Below, in pieces: positions 58,746-64,000 of a stretch of DNA of 64,000 bases. How positions within the stretch are numbered: position 1 is the first letter of the stretch; every line of letters starts with the position of its first letter. Below the pieces are notes generated by a model. The model had not been told where the DNA came from and searched no databases. It was given only the letters and a program-made list of their open reading frames with translations. The translations under genes were made by a program, and so were the position numbers. Origin of the DNA: Aureimonas sp. SA4125. Its GTDB lineage: Bacteria > Pseudomonadota > Alphaproteobacteria > Rhizobiales > Rhizobiaceae. Where the stretch lies: positions 1,550,001 through 1,614,000 of the forward strand of contig NZ_AP025032.1 in NCBI RefSeq assembly GCF_019973775.1. The letters run 5' to 3'.

Positions 58746-60638
58746 CTAATCGTTGGCCGTGCTGGCCGACGGTCCGACGAGCGCGGGGGCGAACCGTGCC
58801 GAAACCACTTGATGGGGGGCATGCGCCTTCGGCGCGGCGACATTAGCTGCGGGCAGACCGGCGCCCTCCGCGGAACTGCCGGGCTTAGCCTTAGGAGCGG
58901 TCCTGCCACGCTCCGCCTGCCGCCTGACGACGTCGGCGCGAGGGCCGAAGTCTTCGATGGCGCCGTTGCGCAGCATCATGATCTTGTCGGCGAGATCCGC
59001 GATCTGCATGCGCTGGGTCACCACGACCACCGTGATCTTCTCCCGCTTTGCGCCTTCGAGCGCCCGTTCGAGGGCCAAGCTCCCTTCGGCGTCGAGGCTG
59101 GCGTTCGGTTCGTCCAGGATGAGCATGCGCGGCTCGCCGAAAAAGGCGCGGGCCAGCCCGATGCGCTGCCTTTGACCACCCGACAATTGCTGGCCCATAG
59201 GGCCGATGAGCGTGTCATATGCTTTGGGAAGGCCGAGGATCAGATCATGCACCTGCGCCTTCATCGCCGCACGCACGATCGACGCGTCGTCGGCTTCCTG
59301 GCTGAACCGCGCGATATTCTGTGCAACCGTTCCCGGCAGGAGGTCGACGTCCTGCGCGAGATAGCCCACTTGGCGGCCCAACTGGTCGCTCCGCCACGTG
59401 GTGATGTCGGCGCCGTCGATACGTACGGCACCGCCCCGCAAGGCCACGGCGCCGACGATGACGCGCGCCAGCGTCGACTTGCCTGCGCCAGAGGGTCCGA
59501 CGATCGCCACGCACTGACCGGGCTCGATCACGGCGGAGATCCGCTTCAGGATTGGATCTCCACCGCTCGCATTCGCCGGAAAGACGACGACCTGCTGCAG
59601 TTCGATCCGCCCGAGCGGGACGGGCAGTGAGGTAGCGGGCGCCTCAACCGCGCGCGCGTCCAATGCCGCCGCGAGGCGTTTCCACGCCCGCCGCGTCTCG
59701 ACGAAGCCCCGCCAGCCGGCAATGACCTGGTCGATCGGTTGGAGCGCTCGTCCGGATATCAGCGAAGAGGCGAAGATCATGCCGCCGGTCATCTCGCCAG
59801 CCAGGACGAGATATCCGCCATACCCCAAAATGGCGATCTGCAGGCCGAGCCGCAGAGCGCGCGAGATGCCGGCGAAGGCTGCGTTGCACTCCTCCATCCT
59901 TCCCTGACCAGCCAAAGCGAGCGCCTCGTCGCGGCCCCATGCGGCGATCACGTCACGGCGCATGCCCATGGCCTGGATGCTCTCGGCGCATCGCGCGAAG
60001 GCCTGGGCCGACAGCATCGACGCCATCACCTGATCGGCGGAGGCTCCGGCGACGCGGCTCGCCACCACCTGGTTGAGAAGGGCGATCAGCGTCAGGACCA
60101 CCGCGCCGGCCAGGGCGAGGAAAAAGATATTCGGATGAATCAGGTAAAGAATGGCCATGAACAGGGGCACGAAGGGTATGTCCAGAAAAGCCAGGATCCC
60201 GCGGTTGGAAATGAAGCCCCGCACCGTCGTGAGATCGCGCAGGGGTTGCACATCGCCCAACGCCGCACGCGGTCCGTTCATGGAAGCAAGGAGCGCATCG
60301 GCGCCGCCGTCGACGTCCATCTGCGCTGCGATGCGCGAGGCGACTGCCGCCCGCAGCGAGTCGAGGACGGCAAGCAGCGCCAGCGCCGCGCAGGCAATGA
60401 CCGAGGTGAAGATCAGGGTTTCGATGGAGCCCGAGGTCAGTACCCGATCGTACACCTGGAGCATGTAGATCGGCTGGACCAGCAGCAGGACATCGACGGC
60501 AAGCGTGAACCAGGCAAGCTTCGCGATCCCCGACCAGAAGATTGTTGCCAGGCGGTTTCTTGTCGGGCGTTCGATGCCTTTGGGCAAGCAGGGATCTTTC
60601 CACAATGCACTGTCGGGGCAGGGCGCTTTAGTCGACAT
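58746..60638 (-). CDS. Type I secretion ABC exporter (PrtD family)
   Basis: A 630-residue exporter. The membrane domain (about residues 30-310, starting ATIFWSGIAKLAWFTLAVDV and VQPIYMLQVYDRVLTSGSIETL) has no peptidase C39 domain. The nucleotide-binding domain has Walker A CVAIVGPSGAGKSTLARVIV, signature LSGGQRQRIGLARAFF and Walker B MLILDEPNASLD. A ~60-residue Ala/Pro-rich tail (KAKPGSSAEGAGLPAANVAA) is unusual. The start at 60638 is chosen; a further in-frame start at 60662 is possible. PrtD-type exporters handle proteases and RTX lipases, matching the serralysin here. Confidence 0.92.
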   Translation of the reverse strand: MSTKAPCPDSALWKDPCLPKGIERPTRNRLATIFWSGIAKLAWFTLAVDVLLLVQPIYMLQVYDRVLTSGSIETLIFTSVIACAALALLAVLDSLRAAVASRIAAQMDVDGGADALLASMNGPRAALGDVQPLRDLTTVRGFISNRGILAFLDIPFVPLFMAILYLIHPNIFFLALAGAVVLTLIALLNQVVASRVAGASADQVMASMLSAQAFARCAESIQAMGMRRDVIAAWGRDEALALAGQGRMEECNAAFAGISRALRLGLQIAILGYGGYLVLAGEMTGGMIFASSLISGRALQPIDQVIAGWRGFVETRRAWKRLAAALDARAVEAPATSLPVPLGRIELQQVVVFPANASGGDPILKRISAVIEPGQCVAIVGPSGAGKSTLARVIVGAVALRGGAVRIDGADITTWRSDQLGRQVGYLAQDVDLLPGTVAQNIARFSQEADDASIVRAAMKAQVHDLILGLPKAYDTLIGPMGQQLSGGQRQRIGLARAFFGEPRMLILDEPNASLDAEGSLALERALEGAKREKITVVVVTQRMQIADLADKIMMLRNGAIEDFGPRADVVRRQAERGRTAPKAKPGSSAEGAGLPAANVAAPKAHAPHQVVSARFAPALVGPSASTAND

Positions 60639-60781
60639 GAGGGTGCCGCAAGGTAGCCACAATTGGCTGTCTTCGGCAAGGTTGTGGTTCTAAAGGTCCG
60701 GGCTCGTCGACCGCGTAGCGTGGCGACTGAAGACGATACACGTCACGGATATTGCCGGCCTTTGGAACTTCGGACGTGGGC

Positions 60782-61894
60782 TCAGCTTGCCAGAGTTACG
60801 ACCCTTTCGGCAATCGAAAGACTGGCGGTAAGGCCCGGACTTTCGATGCCGAAGAGGTTGATGACCCCCTGGACGCCGTGTGTCTCCGGTCCCTCGATGG
60901 CGAAGTCGGCGGCAGGCTGGCCTGGGCCGGACAGCTTCGGCCGAATTCCGCTGTAGGCGGGCGACAGGCCGTCGTCGGGCAGTCCAGGCCAGTACCGCCT
61001 GATCTCGTCGTAGAACGACTGTCCCCGCTGCGGGTCCACCCGGTAGTCGATGGCCTCGATCCACTCCACGTCCGGTCCAAAGCGCATCTGGCCGGCAAGG
61101 TCGAAGGTCAGATGCACGCCCAGTCCGCCGTCGACAGGAACTGGATAGATCAACCGGGAGAAGGGCGAGCGCCCGCCGGCCGCGAAATAGTTGCCCTTGG
61201 CCATGTGCAGGCAGGGCACGGCAGTGGATGGAAAGCCTTCGATGGCTTCGGCGATCCGCTGGGCCTGCAGGCCACCGCAATTGATGAACAATGCGGTCGC
61301 CAGCTCGAAGACATCGGTGTCGCCGCGCTGCCGCGTCGCGATGACGACCGTGCCATCGGGCCTGATCCTGCCGCCGTCGACGACCGTGTCAAAGACGATC
61401 TGCGCTCCCGCATCCTCCGCGTCGCCCTGCAGCGCCAGCATGTAGCCATGGCTGTCGATGATTCCCGTCGACGGTGACAGCAGGGCCGATTGGGCACGAA
61501 GTGCCGGTTCCATGCGGCGCGCGTCACTAGCATCGACGAGAGCCAGATCCTCCACACCGCAGGCGGCTGCCGATGACCTGATGGCCTCGAGCCTGACAAC
61601 CTGGCTTGCATCCGTCGCAACGATCAGCTTGCCGCATCGCCGATGCGCGATCCCGCGCTCGCGCGCATAGGCATAGAGCCGCTCCCGTCCGTCGACGCAG
61701 AGCTGCGCCTTGCTGCTTGCGACGGGATAGTAGATGCCGGCATGAATGACTTCGGAATTGCGCGAGCTCGTCTGCGATCCAATGGAATGCTCCGGCTCGA
61801 TGATCAGGACCTCGCGGCCGGCTTGCGCCAAGCCACGCGCCACGGCCAGCCCGATGACGCCGGCGCCGGCGACGATGCAGTCGACACGATCCAT
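60782..61894 (-). CDS. FAD-dependent oxidoreductase, L-2-hydroxyglutarate oxidase (LhgO)-like
   Basis: A 370-residue DAO-family flavoenzyme. The N-terminal FAD motif is DCIVAGAGVIGLAVARGLAQ, followed by IGSQTSSRNSEVIHAGIYYP, typical of LhgO. FINCGGLQAQRIAEAI and the C-terminal INLFGIESPGLTASLSIAE are also family-like. It probably oxidises L-2-hydroxyglutarate or a related 2-hydroxy acid to the keto acid. It stands alone, 143 bases before the exporter gene on the same strand; no link to secretion is evident. Confidence 0.85.
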   Translation of the reverse strand: MDRVDCIVAGAGVIGLAVARGLAQAGREVLIIEPEHSIGSQTSSRNSEVIHAGIYYPVASSKAQLCVDGRERLYAYARERGIAHRRCGKLIVATDASQVVRLEAIRSSAAACGVEDLALVDASDARRMEPALRAQSALLSPSTGIIDSHGYMLALQGDAEDAGAQIVFDTVVDGGRIRPDGTVVIATRQRGDTDVFELATALFINCGGLQAQRIAEAIEGFPSTAVPCLHMAKGNYFAAGGRSPFSRLIYPVPVDGGLGVHLTFDLAGQMRFGPDVEWIEAIDYRVDPQRGQSFYDEIRRYWPGLPDDGLSPAYSGIRPKLSGPGQPAADFAIEGPETHGVQGVINLFGIESPGLTASLSIAERVVTLAS

Positions 61895-62670
61895 GATACT
61901 GGCTTGTCCTCACAACTCCCTGCAGAGGTTCTATCGTCGAAACGCCGATTGCTCCAGTGGGTGCCATGGCGAAAGCGCCGGCTCGATTCCTAAAGGCTCC
62001 CGAATCCGCCAGCCGCCTGATCATGACGCCGACGCGGTTCAAAGGTCACCGCGCCGCTTTGAGATGAGGTGCTTTTCGGAGGTATTGCTGTCTCGGTCTC
62101 GCAACCCGTTCGGCGCATACGTGACCCAGGAGAGGTGGGCCGTCTGAGGCGGCTCGGCGGCTTGGCTACGAAGCGAGAACCGAAACAATGGCGGCGGCTT
62201 TTTGGGCAGGCGGAATTTCTTCCGGATAGTCCCGTCCACCCCAATCGGCGTTAGCTCCCGCTGAGAACCGCCGCAGGAGCAGAGCGGCAAAGGGATCGGT
62301 CGGCGATCGTTCAGCGAGCCAGGCTTTCGAAATCCTGATGGTAATGGTCCGCTCCGACGCTTGGAAACGCATGGGCGGCATCGCAAACATGCTCTTCAGC
62401 TTCGATAGCATGGACACGGCTCCCAGCATCCTCGCGACTTCGTATTCCGCTCGTTGCGGCCCATCCTCGACAAACGCCACCGGGACTGGTGCCTTCCTCA
62501 TGGCGATTGCCGGCGAGCGCATAATGGCTTTACGAATGACGTCCATCGCGTCCATTACTGCGGGCCTCGCCGCCAAGACAACGCGACCGGGGTCCTCTTG
62601 CTGAACTCGGCGATGGTATCAACGAAGACAAGCTCGCGTCGTCAGGCAGTCAGGTTTTCAGTTAGTCGGA
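61895..62670. other. 776-base gap before the third RTX gene
   Basis: Mostly without recognisable genes. A minus-strand frame at 62166-62576 is listed separately as doubtful. Other open frames here overlap it and carry no motif. Confidence 0.4.
62166..62576 (-). CDS. Hypothetical 136-residue protein (doubtful)
   Basis: The frame reads MDAMDVIRKAIMRSPAIAMRK from an internal Met and continues with MRFQASERTITIRISKAWLA and a Pro/Ala-rich end (YPEEIPPAQKAAAIVSVLAS). The composition is plausible for a small cytoplasmic protein but I recognise no family, the ribosome site is weak, and other frames are open in the same stretch. It could be a decayed gene. Confidence 0.3.
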   Translation of the reverse strand: MAARPAVMDAMDVIRKAIMRSPAIAMRKAPVPVAFVEDGPQRAEYEVARMLGAVSMLSKLKSMFAMPPMRFQASERTITIRISKAWLAERSPTDPFAALLLRRFSAGANADWGGRDYPEEIPPAQKAAAIVSVLAS

Positions 62671-62700
62671 AGAGCCGCGGCATGTGACTTCCGCGGCTCT
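62671..62700 (-). terminator. 10-bp hairpin after the third RTX gene
   Basis: AGAGCCGCGG (62671-62680) and CCGCGGCTCT (62691-62700) pair perfectly around a 10-base loop, 33 bases past the RTX stop codon. Confidence 0.6.
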
Positions 62701-62733
62701 ATGAGGAAAGGCTGTCGTTGGTTTCTGGTTGTC

Positions 62734-64000
62734 CTAGAAAAAGTTGAAATCATCCGCGGTGAGGTTTGCCAGCGAGAAGAACTTGAGGACGATCTGGTCG
62801 CCCTGACCCGCGTCGATCAGGACATCGCCGCCAATCTGCTGCGCTGCGGCGATGGCGGCATTGGCGTTGGCGAAGATCGTCGTCGAGATCTGCAGCTTGT
62901 CGACGCCGTTCTGGAAGTCGAAGATCTGGTCGATGTCGAAGCCACGCTGCGTGTACTGGAAGCTGTCGGCAGCGCCTTCCCCGAAAAGGTAGTCGTTGCC
63001 GGCTTCGCCGCGCAGCGTGTCGCCGCCTTCGCCGCCGCGGAGCGAGTCACCACCCGCGCCGCCCCACAGGGTGTCGTTGCCGCCAAAGCCGAAGATCGAG
63101 TCGGCGCCGTCGCCGCCATCGATGGCATCGCTGTAGTTTACGACGCCGGGATCGTCGCCGTAGATGAGGTCGTCGCCTTCGTTGCCGGAGAGCGAGTCGC
63201 TGTCGGCGCCGCCATTGATGAGGTCGCCGCCAGCCTCGCCCCAGATGATGTCGGAACCGGCATTGCCGGACAGCGTATCGTTTCCGGTCCCACCCGTTAC
63301 GTTGTCGGACTCGGTGCCGGCAACGACCTGATCGTTGCCGCTGCCGCCCGTAATGGCATCCGCGCCGGCACCGCCGTCGATGAGGTCACTGCCGTCCCCG
63401 CCAATCAGGGTGTCGCCACCGCCCTGGCCCGAGATCCGGTCGTTGCCGTCGCCACCGTCGAGATAGTCGGCCGCGTTGTCGTCGGCAGCGCTGCTGCCGA
63501 GGCTCGAGTTGATCGATCCTGCCAAGGGCGCGTCGTTCGTGCCATTATGGGTATAGTTGATGGTGAAGGAGTATTCGTCAGGCACGGGGGATGTCGCGTA
63601 ATTGCCCCAGATCTGGTCATCGTGGTCGCCACCGAATATCGTGTCGGCGCCTGTACCTCCCTGTAAGTAGTCTTTACCGAGACCGCCGAAAATCTGGTCT
63701 CCTCCCGCTTCGCCGTTGACATAATCCGCGCCATTCTGCGCGTAGATCAGGTCGTCTCCCTCTCCGCCCAGGATCGAGTCGGCATCAAGAGTTACATAGG
63801 AGCCTTCAAATCCGTCGGTATAATAATCGCCGAATATGATGTCATTGCCGCCGATAGCCCATATAATGTCTTTATGCCATCCTCCTTCGATGTAATCAGT
63901 GCTGCTCGAAGTCCAGATAAAGTCATTTCCGTTGTATCCGTATACTAAAACTGGACTTCCGACATTGAATATCTCACTGTTGCCGGTTCCGGTATAGACT
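62734..64000 (-). CDS. RTX calcium-binding exoprotein, C-terminal part (5' end beyond window)
   Basis: The frame is open from the window edge to TAG at 62734 (422 codons visible). The visible part begins VYTGTGNSEIFNVGSPVLVY and passes through dense GGxGxDxIx repeats, an insertion with a possible VCBS/cadherin-like strand (EYSFTINYTHNGTNDAPLAG), and the long unit DDLIYGDDPGVVNYSD. It ends in the same module as the two other RTX proteins (FQYTQRGFDIDQIFDFQNG...FFSLANLTADDFNFF). The upstream catalytic or adhesive domain is not visible, so its activity is unknown. It faces the type I exporter genes from about 2 kb away. Confidence 0.88.
   Translation of the reverse strand, partial: VYTGTGNSEIFNVGSPVLVYGYNGNDFIWTSSSTDYIEGGWHKDIIWAIGGNDIIFGDYYTDGFEGSYVTLDADSILGGEGDDLIYAQNGADYVNGEAGGDQIFGGLGKDYLQGGTGADTIFGGDHDDQIWGNYATSPVPDEYSFTINYTHNGTNDAPLAGSINSSLGSSAADDNAADYLDGGDGNDRISGQGGGDTLIGGDGSDLIDGGAGADAITGGSGNDQVVAGTESDNVTGGTGNDTLSGNAGSDIIWGEAGGDLINGGADSDSLSGNEGDDLIYGDDPGVVNYSDAIDGGDGADSIFGFGGNDTLWGGAGGDSLRGGEGGDTLRGEAGNDYLFGEGAADSFQYTQRGFDIDQIFDFQNGVDKLQISTTIFANANAAIAAAQQIGGDVLIDAGQGDQIVLKFFSLANLTADDFNFF

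Overview
The window looks like a chromosome segment of a high-GC alphaproteobacterium of the order Hyphomicrobiales (Rhizobiales). The basis is gene content: an ABC-type glycerol uptake operon arranged as in Rhizobium leguminosarum, a liv operon carrying a DUF6867 membrane protein, a single-NBD xylose transporter, a split transketolase, and short CTTCTCCCC/GGGGAGAAG palindromes. The genus cannot be fixed from the sequence alone. No rRNA, tRNA or CRISPR array was seen.

Layout. 1-7.5 kb: glycerol catabolism on the minus strand (glpR-glpD-glpS-glpT-glpP-glpQ-glpU), with a decayed RelE/XRE toxin-antitoxin pair inserted head-on between glpQ and glpU. 7.5-8.4 kb: D-amino-acid aminotransferase. 8.4-9.3 kb: non-coding DNA with palindromes and an IS481 fragment. 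9.3-17.4 kb: xylose regulon, with xylF-xylH-xylG divergent from xylR-xylA-xylB. 17.6-20.6 kb: a translationally coupled signalling trio (CHASE3 histidine kinase, CheY-like protein, receiver-HWE/HisKA_2 kinase). 20.6-22.1 kb: phosphohexomutase. 22.4-28.1 kb: branched-chain amino acid ABC transporter. 28.4-29.3 kb: purU. 29.4-33.9 kb: a coupled operon for a GmhB-like phosphatase, a GT2 glycosyltransferase and sulfate activation (cysD, cysNC).

From 34 kb the window becomes accessory. A secreted seven-bladed beta-propeller/RTX protein (34.3-36.6 kb), an IS3 element, and a serralysin-type RTX metalloprotease (38.5-40.4 kb) precede a pile of nested insertion sequences (41.1-48.8 kb: IS256, IS1182, IS630 and IS5 families). 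The pile begins inside a vanadium-haloperoxidase-like gene, of which only the frameshifted 5' end remains. 48.9-57.2 kb holds a nucleotide-sugar cluster with a heptose signature: dehydrogenase, split transketolase, two SDR epimerase/dehydratases, GmhA-like isomerase, nucleotidyltransferase, and an HldE-like enzyme with its two domains in reversed order. 57.4-60.6 kb encodes the inner-membrane half of a type I secretion system (HlyD-type adaptor and PrtD-type ABC exporter). An FAD oxidoreductase follows, then a third RTX protein that runs off the window end.

How the parts fit: the three RTX proteins end in the same ~130-residue module finishing in SLANLTADDF plus two aromatics, so they are probably all exported by the type I system at 57-61 kb. 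The sugar cluster, the GmhB-like phosphatase/GT2/sulfate-activation operon and perhaps the phosphohexomutase could together build a heptose-containing, possibly sulfated, surface glycan. The most unusual items are the propeller-RTX exoprotein with its shared secretion module, the reversed-order HldE beside a split transketolase, the haloperoxidase relic broken by an 8-bp repeat and an IS, and an IS1182 element whose two ends abut the same nucleotide position of two different IS256 transposase genes.
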